Origin: Alteromonas sp. KUL42
GTDB taxonomy: Bacteria > Pseudomonadota > Gammaproteobacteria > Enterobacterales > Alteromonadaceae
Direction: 5' to 3'
Length of the DNA stretch: 64,000 nt
Assembly (NCBI RefSeq): GCF_006538325.1
Contig: NZ_BJKK01000001.1
Coordinates: 558,001-622,000 of the forward strand
Below are positions 18,403 through 28,583 of the stretch, one piece after another (the stretch's first letter is position 1; each line of letters begins with the position of its first letter). The position numbers and the translations under genes were made by a program. The notes beneath the pieces are model-generated. The model was not told the origin of the DNA. It was given only the letters and a program-made list of their open reading frames with translations, and searched no databases.

Positions 18403-19154
18403 TGACAACAAGACGAAACATTCTGATCACTGGGGCAAGTTCTGGGCTGGGGAAAGGCATGGCTATCGAGTTTGCCAAGCAAGGGTGTAACCTTGCCTTA
18501 TGCGCCAGACGCTTTGAAAATTTAGAAACGCTAAAAGAAGAACTACAAGCGCTAAACCCAAATATTGAGGTTTTTATTCGTTCACTTGACGTAAACGATC
18601 ACGATGCAGTGTTTGATGTATTTAACGCTTTTAAAGAAGACATGGGTCAATTAGACCGCGTTATTGTTAATGCTGGTATGGGGAAAGGTGCATCAATTGG
18701 TACGGGGTATTTCCACGCAAACAAGCAAACTGCAGTGACTAATTTTGTGTCAGCTTTAGCACAGTGTGAAGCGGCTATGGCTATCTTCAGAGCGCAAAAT
18801 AGCGGGCATTTAGTTACTATATCGTCGATAAGCGCGGTACGCGGTTTTAGACGTGCAATGACGGTATATGCGGCAACGAAAGCGGGGCTAACATCTATGA
18901 CTGAAGGTATTCGAATGGATGTTATGAACACACCAATTAAAGTAACCTGTATCCACCCAGGGTTTATTCGCAGTGAAATTAACGAAAAAGTGGAAAAAGT
19001 GCCCTTTATTGTTGATACCGATGTAGGTTGCCGTGCAATGGTCAATGCCATCAACAAAGAGAAAGCGAATGCTTTTGTACCAGCCTGGCCTTGGGCAATT
19101 TTGCATTGGCTTATGCGTATTGCACCTGCCAGCAGTATTCGCAAAATGAGCTAG
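18402..19154 (+). CDS. Short-chain dehydrogenase/reductase, second of the cassette
   Basis: This is a 250-residue SDR with glycine motif TGASSGLGKG, an NADP-leaning basic pair after strand two (CARRFENL), VNAGMGKG in place of NNAG, the serine in TISSISAVRG, and the YAATK catalytic pair. It looks like the YdfG/3-oxoacyl reductase-like branch. It starts within the stop of the kinase gene (TAATG). Together with the upstream SDR and kinase it may process hydroxylated acyl-CoA or alcohol substrates. A bidirectional terminator separates it from rpsT. Confidence 0.85.
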   Translation: MTTRRNILITGASSGLGKGMAIEFAKQGCNLALCARRFENLETLKEELQALNPNIEVFIRSLDVNDHDAVFDVFNAFKEDMGQLDRVIVNAGMGKGASIGTGYFHANKQTAVTNFVSALAQCEAAMAIFRAQNSGHLVTISSISAVRGFRRAMTVYAATKAGLTSMTEGIRMDVMNTPIKVTCIHPGFIRSEINEKVEKVPFIVDTDVGCRAMVNAINKEKANAFVPAWPWAILHWLMRIAPASSIRKMS

Positions 19155-19201
19155 TTACTGTAACTTGCTAGCTCATACAAACCATATAAAAAGCAGATAC
19201 A

Positions 19202-19227
19202 AAAAAAGCGCCGGAGGGCGCTTTTTT
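19202..19227. terminator. Bidirectional terminator between SDR and rpsT
   Basis: A perfect 11-bp stem (AAAAAAGCGCC at 19202-19212 with GGCGCTTTTTT at 19217-19227) has a 4-base loop. Runs of A and T on the two sides let it stop both convergent genes. Confidence 0.9.
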
Positions 19228-19245
19228 AACTACTAATCTTAAAGA

Positions 19246-19509
19246 TTAACCTAGTGCTTTGATTTGTGCAGCTAGACGGCTCTTATGACGAGCAGCTTTG
19301 TTCTTGTGAATCAAGCCTTTAGTAGCCATTCTGTCAAGTACTGGAGTAGCAGCAGTAAGTGCAGCTTGTGCAGCTTCTTTATCGCCACTAGCGATAGCAG
19401 CAATTACTTTTTTGATGCTTGTACGTGTCATTGAACGACGGCTAGCGTTGTGCTGGCGACGCTTTTCGGCTTGGATTGCACGCTTCTTAGCAGACTTAAT
19501 GTTAGCCAA
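19246..19509 (-). CDS. rpsT: 30S ribosomal protein S20
   Basis: This is an 87-residue, highly basic protein of the small subunit ([20 protein letters not shown] at the start), identical in length to E. coli S20. The start codon is TTG at 19509 with GGGAG seven bases upstream. E. coli rpsT also starts with UUG, and that weak start is part of its translational autoregulation, so the same control is likely here. It is divergent from murJ, the usual arrangement. Confidence 0.97.
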   Translation of the reverse strand: MANIKSAKKRAIQAEKRRQHNASRRSMTRTSIKKVIAAIASGDKEAAQAALTAATPVLDRMATKGLIHKNKAARHKSRLAAQIKALG

Positions 19510-19553
19510 GGTGTAACTCCCAAAATAAATTCATGTCAAAAACGAGGGTGCGG

Positions 19554-19582
19554 ATTGTGCCTACCAAACGCCCAAATGTCAA
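19554..19582 (-). promoter_or_regulatory. Sigma-70 promoter of rpsT
   Basis: On the minus strand a perfect -35 TTGACA (19577-19582) is followed after 17 bases by CACAAT (19554-19559), about 45 bases before the start codon. The remaining bases 19583-19992 upstream of murJ hold no gene I can support. Confidence 0.6.
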
Positions 19583-19992
19583 ACGAATTAAAATTTAATT
19601 CGAAATGCTTTTAAACACGCAAGCCATTGAACACAAAAACATGCTCAACACGTTGCGCATTCTCAGCAACATTAGGGAGAACGCTATACATAACCGTGGC
19701 ATCCCATATCGGGCGCGGATTATAGCAAGAAACTTATTAAAGGTGCACAACTATTTTGAATAAATCGTTTCACCCGATCATTGCATTGGTTATTATGGTC
19801 GGCATGAGGAGATAATGTATGTTGTCTTCACACCAATAATGGCAGTTTGCGCCAAGCTTACACGTGCAGGGCTCATACAAAAAATCTTGTGCTCATTGTG
19901 AAACGCGCTCATTAACGCACAACAGATAATGCACAGCAGAACAGCAGCCTGCCAACGTATATATTTCAACTATTCTCTATTGGAAGCGTTCT

Positions 19993-21552
19993 GTGTCACG
20001 GAAGTTAATTAAATCGGGTTTAATTGTCAGCATAATGACCTTGTTGTCACGGGTGTTAGGACTCATTCGTGATGTGGTTGTTGCACGTTTAATGGGGGAT
20101 GGTGCTGCAGCGGATGTCTTTTTCTTCGCCAATAAGATTCCTAACTTTCTAAGGCGATTATTTGCAGAAGGTGCGTTTGCTCAGGCATTTATTCCCGTTT
20201 TAACCGAAGTGCATCAAAACGACGACAAGCAGCAACTACGAGAGTTTGTGGCGAAGGTCAGTGGGACACTAGGTGCTATTGTGTTTGTGGTGTCTTTGAT
20301 TGGTGTTGTTGCATCTCCTGTACTCGCTGCACTGTTTGGTACCGGTTGGTTTATGGCGTGGTTACAGGGCGATGAAGCGGGGGATAAATTTATCTTAGCT
20401 TCTACTATGCTCAAAATTACCTTTCCCTATTTGGCGTTTATTTCGTTAACAGGCTTAGCGGGCGCTATATTAAATACATTAAACAAATTTGCTGTTGCGG
20501 CGTTTACGCCCGTATTGCTTAACGTATGTATCATTATTTGCGCCATATTCTTGTCTCCTTCACTTTCACAACCTGCCTATGCCCTCGCGTGGGGCGTGTT
20601 TATCGGCGGCATTGTTCAATTTCTATTTCAATTACCATTCTTGTTTCGTGCCGGTTTATTGGTTAAACCCAAGTGGGGCTGGCATGATGAAAACGTGGTA
20701 AAAGTACGCACCTTAATGATCCCTGCCTTATTTGGGGTGTCAGTTGGGCAAATTAATCTGTTGTTCGATACCTTTATTGCCAGCTTTTTGGTTACCGGCT
20801 CTATTAGCTGGTTGTATTACTCCGACCGGCTACTAGAGTTTCCACTTGGCCTTTTCGGTATTGCCATTGCTACTGTTATCTTGCCGGCGTTGTCACGCAA
20901 TCACGTGAGTAAAAACCCTAAAGCCTTTGCCGCCAACATTGATTGGGCATTTCGTATGGTGTGTTTATTGGGCATTCCTGCTGCTGTTGGCTTGGGCGTT
21001 ATGGCTCGGCCTATTTTAACCGTGATCTTCCAACGAGGCGCATTTACCGCTGAAACGGCTACCATGGCGTCATATTCGTTAACGGCGTATTCATTTGGTT
21101 TATTAAGTTTCATGTTAGTGAAAGTGTTAGCGCCAGGGTTTTATTCTCGACAAGACACGAAAACACCGGTGAAATTTGGTATATGGTGTATGGTGTCGAA
21201 CATGGTGTTCAACGTTATTTTAGCCATTCCATTTGGTTACATTGGCTTGGCTATCGCTACAAGTATGTCGGCAACCCTCAATGCAGGCCTGCTTTACTTT
21301 ACGTTGCACAAACAAGGTGTATTTGCGTTAAGCCGTACATCGGTGTTGTTCATTGTTCGCGTTATTGTTGCCAGCACAGCAATGGGCGCACTTATCTATT
21401 ATCGAGACCAAGGCGAAGCCTTTTTTGCACTCTCCCTTTCAACACAAATGGTAGAGGTTGGGTTAACCATTGCCATGTCAGCCATGCTATTTATTTTTAG
21501 CATGGTTGTTCTTGGTATGCGGCCCCGACATTTTCGCAGTGGTGGAGAGTGA
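19993..21552 (+). CDS. murJ: MurJ lipid II flippase
   Basis: This is a 519-residue polytopic inner-membrane protein that flips lipid II to the periplasmic face for peptidoglycan synthesis. It has the MVF-family layout of about 14 transmembrane helices, beginning with LIKSGLIVSIMTLLSRVLGLIRDVVVARLMG. The motif FAEGAFAQAFIP and arginine-rich first loop match characterised MurJ proteins. The start is GTG 19993 with GGAAG about six bases upstream. It lies upstream of ribF-ileS-lspA, the normal gammaproteobacterial order. Confidence 0.95.
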   Translation: MSRKLIKSGLIVSIMTLLSRVLGLIRDVVVARLMGDGAAADVFFFANKIPNFLRRLFAEGAFAQAFIPVLTEVHQNDDKQQLREFVAKVSGTLGAIVFVVSLIGVVASPVLAALFGTGWFMAWLQGDEAGDKFILASTMLKITFPYLAFISLTGLAGAILNTLNKFAVAAFTPVLLNVCIIICAIFLSPSLSQPAYALAWGVFIGGIVQFLFQLPFLFRAGLLVKPKWGWHDENVVKVRTLMIPALFGVSVGQINLLFDTFIASFLVTGSISWLYYSDRLLEFPLGLFGIAIATVILPALSRNHVSKNPKAFAANIDWAFRMVCLLGIPAAVGLGVMARPILTVIFQRGAFTAETATMASYSLTAYSFGLLSFMLVKVLAPGFYSRQDTKTPVKFGIWCMVSNMVFNVILAIPFGYIGLAIATSMSATLNAGLLYFTLHKQGVFALSRTSVLFIVRVIVASTAMGALIYYRDQGEAFFALSLSTQMVEVGLTIAMSAMLFIFSMVVLGMRPRHFRSGGE

Positions 21553-21680
21553 TTTTGGTGAATAATTACACTAAAGCACGTTGTTAATCCGCGTAGTTGG
21601 CCCTGCGCTTGGTATTGTGCGCTTGGTCGGCTATAATCGCGAGCTTTGAATTTCTAGCAGTTAAAAGGTAGTGGCTAACA

Positions 21681-22601
21681 GTGGAATTTATCCGCGGGCT
21701 CAACAATGTAAAACCGCACCACAAAGGGTGTGTGCTCACTATTGGCAAGTTCGACGGTGTACACCGCGGCCACCAAGCGGTATTGGCAAATGTGCTGGAA
21801 ACTGCCAAGTCTCTATCATTGCCCGCTACCGTTATGGTGTTTGAGCCTCAGCCTGAAGAAGTGTTCATGCCAGACAAGGCACCTGCGCGAATTAGCCCTT
21901 TACGTGAAAAATACGAATTGCTTAGCCAGCAAGGTGTCGACCGTTTACTGGCGGTGCGTTTTAATGCGGAATTTGCCAAACAAAGTGCCGATACCTTCGT
22001 ACACGATTTACTCGTCGACAAATTAGGCGTTAAGTTTCTGGTGGTGGGTGATGACTTTCGCTTTGGTAATGGTCGTCAAGGCGACTTTGATATGCTTCTA
22101 GCGGCCGGTAAGCAGTACGGTTTTGATGTCGTAAGTACCCACAGCTTTACCATGCATGCACATCGCATTAGCTCTACGGGTGTTCGCGATGCACTGGCCA
22201 ACAGCGATTTCAGTTTGGCAACAGAAATGTTAGGTCGTCCTTTTGCGATACACGGTCGCGTAGTTCACGGTGAGAAAAAAGGCCGAACCATTGGCTTTCC
22301 AACCGCTAACGTCATGCTTAAACGGCAAAAAACACCAATACACGGTGTATTTGCAGTACGAGTAGATGTTGATGGCGAGCATTACAACGGCGTTGCCAAT
22401 ATTGGCCGCAGACCAACACTAAATGGCGAACGTAACCAGCTAGAAGTGCACATATTTGACTTATCTTCCAATTTATACGGCAAGCCCATTACTGTGTTTC
22501 CGATGCACAAGATAAGAGATGAAATTAAATTTGCTTCGTTTGAGGCATTAAAAGACCAAATTCAGGCAGATGCGGCGCAAGCGCGTCTGTTATTAGCATA
22601 G
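21681..22601 (+). CDS. ribF: Bifunctional riboflavin kinase / FAD synthetase
   Basis: This is a 306-residue enzyme that phosphorylates riboflavin to FMN and adenylates it to FAD. The N-terminal nucleotidyltransferase domain has GKFDGVHRGH and the STGVRDAL stretch; the C-terminal riboflavin kinase domain has GRTIGFPTANV and GVANIGRRPT. The start is GTG 21681. It is 128 bases after murJ and 178 bases before ileS; E. coli RibF is 313 residues. Confidence 0.95.
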   Translation: MEFIRGLNNVKPHHKGCVLTIGKFDGVHRGHQAVLANVLETAKSLSLPATVMVFEPQPEEVFMPDKAPARISPLREKYELLSQQGVDRLLAVRFNAEFAKQSADTFVHDLLVDKLGVKFLVVGDDFRFGNGRQGDFDMLLAAGKQYGFDVVSTHSFTMHAHRISSTGVRDALANSDFSLATEMLGRPFAIHGRVVHGEKKGRTIGFPTANVMLKRQKTPIHGVFAVRVDVDGEHYNGVANIGRRPTLNGERNQLEVHIFDLSSNLYGKPITVFPMHKIRDEIKFASFEALKDQIQADAAQARLLLA

Positions 22602-22779
22602 ATAAACGTGGTAAAGTTTTGGCCTTAAAACAGACCAAATGTTAGCCCAGATGTGTTAATGAAAAGTATGCGTTTTAAGTGCAATGGCAGTTAAAACAAT
22701 AGAATCGCAAAATACAACGCCTTCGCAATGCCCTAAACGGTATTGGGTAAAACTTAAGGTAACCGGATAATACAATTTT

Positions 22780-25599
22780 ATGAGTGATTACAAAGCCACA
22801 TTGAACCTTCCAGAAACCGCCTTTCCAATGCGCGGTAACCTTGCTCAGCGCGAGCCTAAAATGCTTAAAGACTGGCAGGATAAAGAGGTATACAGCAAAA
22901 TTCGTGAAGCGAAAAAAGGCAAAAAGCCTTTCATTCTTCACGATGGCCCTCCTTATGCAAATGGCGACATTCATATTGGTCATGCGGTTAACAAAATTCT
23001 TAAAGACATTATTGTAAAGTCTAAAAACTTATCAGACTTCGACTCGCCTTATGTGCCGGGTTGGGACTGCCACGGTTTGCCTATTGAATTGATGGTAGAA
23101 AAAAAGGTTGGCAAGCCAGGTAAGAAGGTGACTGCTGCAGAGTTTCGTCAAAAGTGCCGTGAATATGCGCAAAAGCAAATTGACGGCCAAATGGCCGACT
23201 TTAAGCGCCTTGGTGTGTTTGGTGCGTGGGATAACCCGTATAAAACCATGGACTTCAAATCGGAAGCCGACATTATCCGCGCACTGGGCAAAATTGTTGA
23301 GTCGGGTCATTTGGAAAAGGGCTTTAAACCAGTACATTGGTGTACAGATTGTGGTTCTGCGCTTGCAGAAGCGGAAGTAGAGTACAAAGACAAAGTATCA
23401 CCTGCCATTGACGTAAAATTCCCTGTAGCCGATAGTGCAGCTATTGCAGAGGCATTTGGCGTAGCAGAAAGTGACTTAAGCGCACACAAAGCGGGTGTGG
23501 TTATTTGGACAACAACACCTTGGACTTTGCCTGCAAACCGCGCAATTAGCTTACATCCAGAGTTAACCTACGCCATTGTGGAAGTTCAGCCTTCAAATGA
23601 ATGGTTAGTGGTAGCACAAGACTTACTTGAAAGTTGTATGACCCGTTACGGTGTAGAAGATTTCCGTGAAGTGGCAACTTGTACCGGTGCGGCCCTTGAT
23701 AAACTTAACGTTAATCACCCGTTCCTAGACCTTGAAGTACCGCTAATTTTAGGTGATCACGTTACCACCGATTCGGGTACAGGGTGTGTTCATACTGCAC
23801 CTGCGCACGGTGTAGACGACTTTAACGTGGGTAAACAATACGACATCGAAGTGTATAACCCAGTAGGGAACAACGGTGTTTACCTTGAAAACACGCCGCT
23901 GTTTGCAGGTCAGTTCGTATTTAAAGCGAACGATGAAATTATTGAAACAGTTAAGGAAAAGGGCAACCTTGTCTTAAACGTTAAGTACGAGCACAGCTAT
24001 CCTCATTGCTGGCGTCATAAAACACCCATTATCTTCCGTGCAACACCACAATGGTTTGTTAGCATGGATAAAAAAGGGTTACGTGCTGAATCACTTGAAC
24101 AAATTAAGCAAACTAAGTGGATCCCTGATTGGGGCCAAAACCGTATCGAGAAAATGGTTGAAGGCCGTCCAGATTGGTGTATCTCTCGCCAGCGTACATG
24201 GGGTGTACCCATTCCATTGTATGTACACAAGCTAACGGGGGAAATTCACCCAGAGTCTTCGGCGTTAATGGAAAAAGTTGCACTTGAAGTAGAAGCTAAA
24301 GGCATTCAAGCGTGGTGGGATATTGATGACGCTACGTTACTGGGCAGTGAGCTTGATAATTACGAAAAAGTTACCGACACACTGGATGTATGGTTTGATT
24401 CTGGCGTTACGCACTATTTTGTTGTCGACCGTCGCGATGATATTCCAGCGTCTGCTGATTTGTACCTTGAAGGGTCAGATCAACACCGTGGTTGGTTTAT
24501 GTCTTCGCTTATGTCATCAACGGCAATGCACGGTCATGCACCATATAAAGAAGTACTTACTCACGGCTTTACGGTAGATGCTCACGGCAGAAAAATGTCG
24601 AAGTCGGTAGGTAACGTGGTTGCACCACAGGAAGTAACCAACAAACTTGGTGCAGACATTCTGCGTTTGTGGGTTGCATCAACAGATTACCGTGGTGAAA
24701 TTGCGGTTTCTGATGAAATCCTTAAACGCGCTGCCGATTCATATCGCCGCGTTCGTAATACTGCGCGCTTCTTGTTAGCTAACCTGAATGGCTTTACCGT
24801 TGAAGATGCGGTAGCTGAAGATGAAATGGTTGCCTTAGATCGCTGGATTGTAGCACGTGCAAAATCGTTACAAGACGAACTTATCGAAGCCTATGAAAAG
24901 TATGACTTGTTGGTTGTTATGCAGAAACTTATGCATTTCTGTTCAATCGAATTGGGTTCGTTCTACCTAGACGTTATTAAAGATCGTCAGTACACAGCAA
25001 AAGCGGATGGCGTAGCACGTCGCTCTTGTCAAACGGCGATGTACCATATTGTAGAAGCGTTAGTACGCTGGATGGCGCCTATTACTAGCTTTACCGCCCA
25101 AGAAATTTGGGAAACCTTACCGGGCGAGCGCAGTGAGTTTGTGTTTACCGAAACTTGGTACGAAGGCTTTAATGACTTCACGCAAAGCGATACGTTCAAC
25201 GATGCACTGTGGCATCAAGTGTTAAGTGTTAAAGATGCTGCAAACCAAGCAATGGAACAAGCGCGTAAAGACGGTGCACTTGGTGGCTCGCTAGAAGCAA
25301 GCATTGAATTGTACGCTACTGAGTCGCTATACAACGTATTAGCCAAGCTTGAAGATGAGTTGCGTTTTGTGTTGATCACTTCAGGTGTCACACTGACAAA
25401 AGTAGACAGCGCGCCAGAAGGAGCATCAGCCACCGAAGTAGAAGGCTTGTGGTTAAGCGTGAACAAAGCGAGTGGCCAGAAATGCGTACGCTGCTGGCAT
25501 CACCGTGAAGATGTTGGTTCTCACGACGGGCACGAAGAGTTGTGTGGCCGCTGTGTAACGAATATCGACGGAGACGGAGAAGAGCGTCACTATGCTTAA
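22780..25599 (+). CDS. ileS: Isoleucyl-tRNA synthetase
   Basis: This is a 939-residue class I aminoacyl-tRNA synthetase that charges tRNA-Ile and edits valine. HIGH is at residues 65-68 and KMSKS lies near residue 604. The editing domain sits between, including [14 protein letters not shown] and the [12 protein letters not shown] motif. The C-terminal zinc finger has Cys pairs in CVRCW and LCGRC. The length matches E. coli (938). The last eight bases overlap lspA, giving the classical ileS-lspA translational coupling. Confidence 0.97.
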   Translation: MSDYKATLNLPETAFPMRGNLAQREPKMLKDWQDKEVYSKIREAKKGKKPFILHDGPPYANGDIHIGHAVNKILKDIIVKSKNLSDFDSPYVPGWDCHGLPIELMVEKKVGKPGKKVTAAEFRQKCREYAQKQIDGQMADFKRLGVFGAWDNPYKTMDFKSEADIIRALGKIVESGHLEKGFKPVHWCTDCGSALAEAEVEYKDKVSPAIDVKFPVADSAAIAEAFGVAESDLSAHKAGVVIWTTTPWTLPANRAISLHPELTYAIVEVQPSNEWLVVAQDLLESCMTRYGVEDFREVATCTGAALDKLNVNHPFLDLEVPLILGDHVTTDSGTGCVHTAPAHGVDDFNVGKQYDIEVYNPVGNNGVYLENTPLFAGQFVFKANDEIIETVKEKGNLVLNVKYEHSYPHCWRHKTPIIFRATPQWFVSMDKKGLRAESLEQIKQTKWIPDWGQNRIEKMVEGRPDWCISRQRTWGVPIPLYVHKLTGEIHPESSALMEKVALEVEAKGIQAWWDIDDATLLGSELDNYEKVTDTLDVWFDSGVTHYFVVDRRDDIPASADLYLEGSDQHRGWFMSSLMSSTAMHGHAPYKEVLTHGFTVDAHGRKMSKSVGNVVAPQEVTNKLGADILRLWVASTDYRGEIAVSDEILKRAADSYRRVRNTARFLLANLNGFTVEDAVAEDEMVALDRWIVARAKSLQDELIEAYEKYDLLVVMQKLMHFCSIELGSFYLDVIKDRQYTAKADGVARRSCQTAMYHIVEALVRWMAPITSFTAQEIWETLPGERSEFVFTETWYEGFNDFTQSDTFNDALWHQVLSVKDAANQAMEQARKDGALGGSLEASIELYATESLYNVLAKLEDELRFVLITSGVTLTKVDSAPEGASATEVEGLWLSVNKASGQKCVRCWHHREDVGSHDGHEELCGRCVTNIDGDGEERHYA

Positions 25600-26134
25600 T
25601 GCCTCGCTTTTTCGCCAAACTGGCTTGCGCTTCTTATGGATAAGCGTCATCGCATTTATCCTTGATCAGTGGAGCAAATATGCGGTAATGGGCAGTATGT
25701 CTTTGTTTCAATCGGAGCAAATTCTGCCGTTCTTTAATTTAACCTATGTGCACAATTATGGCGCCGCGTTTAGCTTTCTAGATAGCGCAGGTGGTTGGCA
25801 GCGTTGGTTCTTTACCGCTATTGCTGTAGTGGTAAGTGTGGTGATCACATGGTGGCTCAAGCAGTCACCACGTGAACAAAAACTGTTACCCATTGCTTTT
25901 TCCTTTATTTTAGGCGGCGCCTTAGGCAACGTGTACGATCGCCTTGTACACGGTTATGTAATCGATTTTCTCGACTTTTACGTAAACGGGTATCATTGGC
26001 CAGCGTTTAATATTGCTGATAGTGCCATTTTTATTGGTGCGGCATTGCTTCTTATCGATATGCTGAAAAATGGCGATAAGCACAGCAAGGCAAAAGCGTC
26101 AGACAGTGCACAACAAAGCGAAACATCAAAGTAA
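25592..26134 (+). CDS. lspA: Lipoprotein signal peptidase II
   Basis: This is a 180-residue, four-helix inner-membrane aspartic protease that removes signal peptides from prolipoproteins. The catalytic aspartates are in [14 protein letters not shown] and FNIADSAIF. It starts inside the ileS coding end. Its substrates in this window would include the lipoprotein at 12382-14400. The C terminus has a short polar tail. Confidence 0.96.
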   Translation: MLNASLFRQTGLRFLWISVIAFILDQWSKYAVMGSMSLFQSEQILPFFNLTYVHNYGAAFSFLDSAGGWQRWFFTAIAVVVSVVITWWLKQSPREQKLLPIAFSFILGGALGNVYDRLVHGYVIDFLDFYVNGYHWPAFNIADSAIFIGAALLLIDMLKNGDKHSKAKASDSAQQSETSK

Positions 26135-26148
26135 AAACCGGATTAGTT

Positions 26149-26616
26149 ATGACAGATTCATTGGTAATTGGTGCTGATAGCGAAGTTATTCTTCACTTCG
26201 ATTTAAAGCTAGAAGATGGCTCGGCAGCAGACAGCACACGCGTAAACAACAAACCGGCTAAGATGGTGATGGGTGACGGTAGCCTAACACCTAACTTTGA
26301 AGCGTGTTTATTGGGCCTTAAAAAGGGCGATAAAAAAGCGTTCACGTTAGCGGCAAATGACGCATTTGGCGAGCCTAACCCAAATAACATTCACTACATG
26401 GACAGAAGCCGTTTTGGTGCTGACCTCAGTATTGAAGAAGGCATGATTTTAGCGTTTGCACAGCCTGATGGCTCAGAAATTCCTGGTATCATTCGCAGTG
26501 TGGCGGGTGACTCGGTAACGGTAGATTTTAATCATCCTTTGGCTGGCCAAACGGTGATCTTCGACGTAGAAATTGTGGATGTTAAACCCAGTGCATCAGC
26601 ACAAGGTGAGAACTAA
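26149..26616 (+). CDS. fkpB: FKBP-type peptidyl-prolyl isomerase FkpB
   Basis: This is a 155-residue SlpA-type FKBP. The N-terminal half supplies the isomerase core ([20 protein letters not shown]) and is interrupted by the insert-in-flap domain (about 70-130), then [17 protein letters not shown] returns to the core. Unlike the SlyD protein at 39529 it has no metal-binding tail. It sits between lspA and ispH as in E. coli, 14 bases after lspA and 2 bases before ispH. Confidence 0.95.
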   Translation: MTDSLVIGADSEVILHFDLKLEDGSAADSTRVNNKPAKMVMGDGSLTPNFEACLLGLKKGDKKAFTLAANDAFGEPNPNNIHYMDRSRFGADLSIEEGMILAFAQPDGSEIPGIIRSVAGDSVTVDFNHPLAGQTVIFDVEIVDVKPSASAQGEN

Positions 26617-26618
26617 TT

Positions 26619-27563
26619 ATGCAAATTCATTTAGCAAACCCCCGTGGTTTTTGTGCTGGTGTAGACAGAGCAATCACCATAGTTGAACGCGCCTTAGAGA
26701 TTTTTGAACCCCCTATTTATGTGCGTCACGAGGTGGTGCATAACAAGTTTGTGGTAGACGGGTTACGTGAACGGGGTGCGTTGTTTGTTGATGAGCTTCA
26801 CGAAGTACCTGATGACAGCATTGTGATATTTTCTGCGCATGGTGTATCGCAAGCAGTGCGTAAAGAAGCAGAAAGCCGTGGTTTGAAGGTTTTTGACGCC
26901 ACATGCCCGTTGGTGACTAAAGTACACATGGAAGTAACCCGTGCCAGCAAAACCGGCACAGAGTGTATACTTATTGGCCACGCTGGACACCCAGAAGTAG
27001 AAGGCACAATGGGGCAATACAGTAACGATGAAGGCGGTATTTACTTGGTTGAGTCTGAAGCAGACGTAGCCACCCTTGAAGTAAAAGATCCAACCAATTT
27101 GTATTACTGTAGCCAAACCACCTTATCGGTGGATGACACTGCTGATGTCATCGATGCGTTGCGCGAAAAATTCCCGAAGATTAACGGCCCAAGAAAAGAC
27201 GATATTTGTTATGCCACGCAAAATCGTCAGGATGCGGTTCGCGACTTAGCACAGGACTGCCAAGTATTGTTGGTAGTCGGTGCGCAAAACAGCTCTAACT
27301 CAAATAGACTACGTGAATTGGCAGAAAAGATAGGCGCTAAAGCCCACCTTATCGCCGATGCAAACTGTATTCAAAAAGCATGGCTTGAAGGTGTAGAACA
27401 CATTGGTGTAACTGCCGGTGCATCTGCGCCAGAAGTGCTTGTTCAAGGTGTGGTTAACCGCCTGAAAGAGTGGGGTGCTGTGTCGGCATCTGAACGCCTT
27501 GGTCGAGAAGAAAATGTTGAATTTGCTGTACCGAAAGAGCTTCGAGTAAAACAAGTAGTGTAA
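26619..27563 (+). CDS. ispH: HMBPP reductase IspH
   Basis: IspH is a 314-residue iron-sulfur enzyme of the non-mevalonate pathway that converts HMBPP to IPP and DMAPP. The three iron-sulfur cysteines are in [16 protein letters not shown] and DANCIQ, and the substrate pocket stretches are [10 protein letters not shown] and [10 protein letters not shown]. It is the last gene of the murJ-ribF-ileS-lspA-fkpB-ispH series and is followed by a terminator. Confidence 0.96.
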   Translation: MQIHLANPRGFCAGVDRAITIVERALEIFEPPIYVRHEVVHNKFVVDGLRERGALFVDELHEVPDDSIVIFSAHGVSQAVRKEAESRGLKVFDATCPLVTKVHMEVTRASKTGTECILIGHAGHPEVEGTMGQYSNDEGGIYLVESEADVATLEVKDPTNLYYCSQTTLSVDDTADVIDALREKFPKINGPRKDDICYATQNRQDAVRDLAQDCQVLLVVGAQNSSNSNRLRELAEKIGAKAHLIADANCIQKAWLEGVEHIGVTAGASAPEVLVQGVVNRLKEWGAVSASERLGREENVEFAVPKELRVKQVV

Positions 27564-27605
27564 GTTTTTTTGGTTAATCAGGTTAACTACTTTAACTTTG
27601 TTTTT

Positions 27606-27637
27606 AAAAGCACCGCTATTCACAGCGGTGCTTTTTT
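27606..27637 (+). terminator. Terminator after ispH
   Basis: AAAAGCACCGCT (27606-27617) pairs with AGCGGTGCTTTT (27624-27635) around a 6-base loop, with extra T residues. The 295 bases from here to pilV show no gene and should hold the pilus operon promoter, which I could not place. Confidence 0.9.
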
Positions 27638-27932
27638 GTTTAACAAAAAATAAAGGTTTAAGGAATAAATAGAAATACCTATCCTTTTAAAAATTCGTTT
27701 AATTAGTTGATGCTTATTGTCTGTGTAATACGCAGTGCATGGACACACATAACTTCGTTTTGAACAGTATATTGTTGTATTTTTTGAGTTACGTAAGAAT
27801 TGTTTGGTAAAGCGTTAATGTGCACCAAAATTATACGTTTTAATAACCAATGATACCCAGCGCAATACCATATTGTCTTACTATACTACAGGGGCAGTAT
27901 CGCCAAAATAATCTCGGGTAAACGGTAGAAGT

Positions 27933-28583
27933 ATGATAGCTCACAGAGCAGCAATACAGCGCAATGTCAAAACATCTATGAATACACAGCGTGGTGTAGG
28001 TCTTATAGAGATCTTAATTACACTGTTTATTCTAGCTGTGGGGCTATTGGGTGTTGCAGCGCTTCAATTTACGGGTTCTCTTGCGAACAAAGATGCCATT
28101 AGTCGAACTCAAGCTGAAATGGTTGCCTCACAAGTGGCAGAGCGTCTACGCGCTGCTGCGCGACCTGCTACGGTGGGTGATGGTATGGTAGTAAATAACA
28201 ATTACTTCAGTAACAACAACTATAATTTTGCTAATTTAAGCTGTACAGGGTCTTCTCACCCTTACAAATGCTTTTGTTTGTCACGTCCTGCTAGCGTGCC
28301 AAACTGCGAAGGCCAAACATGTGATGAACAAGATATGTCTGCTTATGATGGGTGGGCATTGTCGTGCTCTGCGGTACAAACCAACCCGCAAACTACCATT
28401 AGCATTGGATGTGATGATAACAATACGGCCGATATTTACAGCTGTAGTGCGGGGTCGCGTATTGAAATATTACTAAAGTGGCCAGTGTCTTCATCAGGCA
28501 ATCAAAAGTACACGCTAAATAACCGGTGTAGCCCGACTGACGGTGACAATAGCGCTTGTGTCTTTAAGGACATCACGTTATGA
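27933..28583 (+). CDS. pilV: Type IV pilus minor pilin PilV
   Basis: This is a 216-residue prepilin of the minor-pilin complex that primes pilus assembly. A type III leader is cut at QRG/VGLIEILIT (glycine -1, glutamate +5), followed by the hydrophobic helix. A second start at 27978 would leave a shorter, more typical leader; no ribosome-binding site decides between them. Six or more cysteines (for example CFCLSRP, CEGQTCDEQ) suggest disulfides in the globular head. The stop overlaps pilW by four bases. Confidence 0.85.
   Translation: MIAHRAAIQRNVKTSMNTQRGVGLIEILITLFILAVGLLGVAALQFTGSLANKDAISRTQAEMVASQVAERLRAAARPATVGDGMVVNNNYFSNNNYNFANLSCTGSSHPYKCFCLSRPASVPNCEGQTCDEQDMSAYDGWALSCSAVQTNPQTTISIGCDDNNTADIYSCSAGSRIEILLKWPVSSSGNQKYTLNNRCSPTDGDNSACVFKDITL

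Noticed and set aside
19813-19899. 28-codon frame (ATG TAT GTT...) after GAGGAG upstream of murJ
   Set aside because: The ribosome-binding site is strong but only three bases from the ATG, the peptide has no features, and it could equally be chance.
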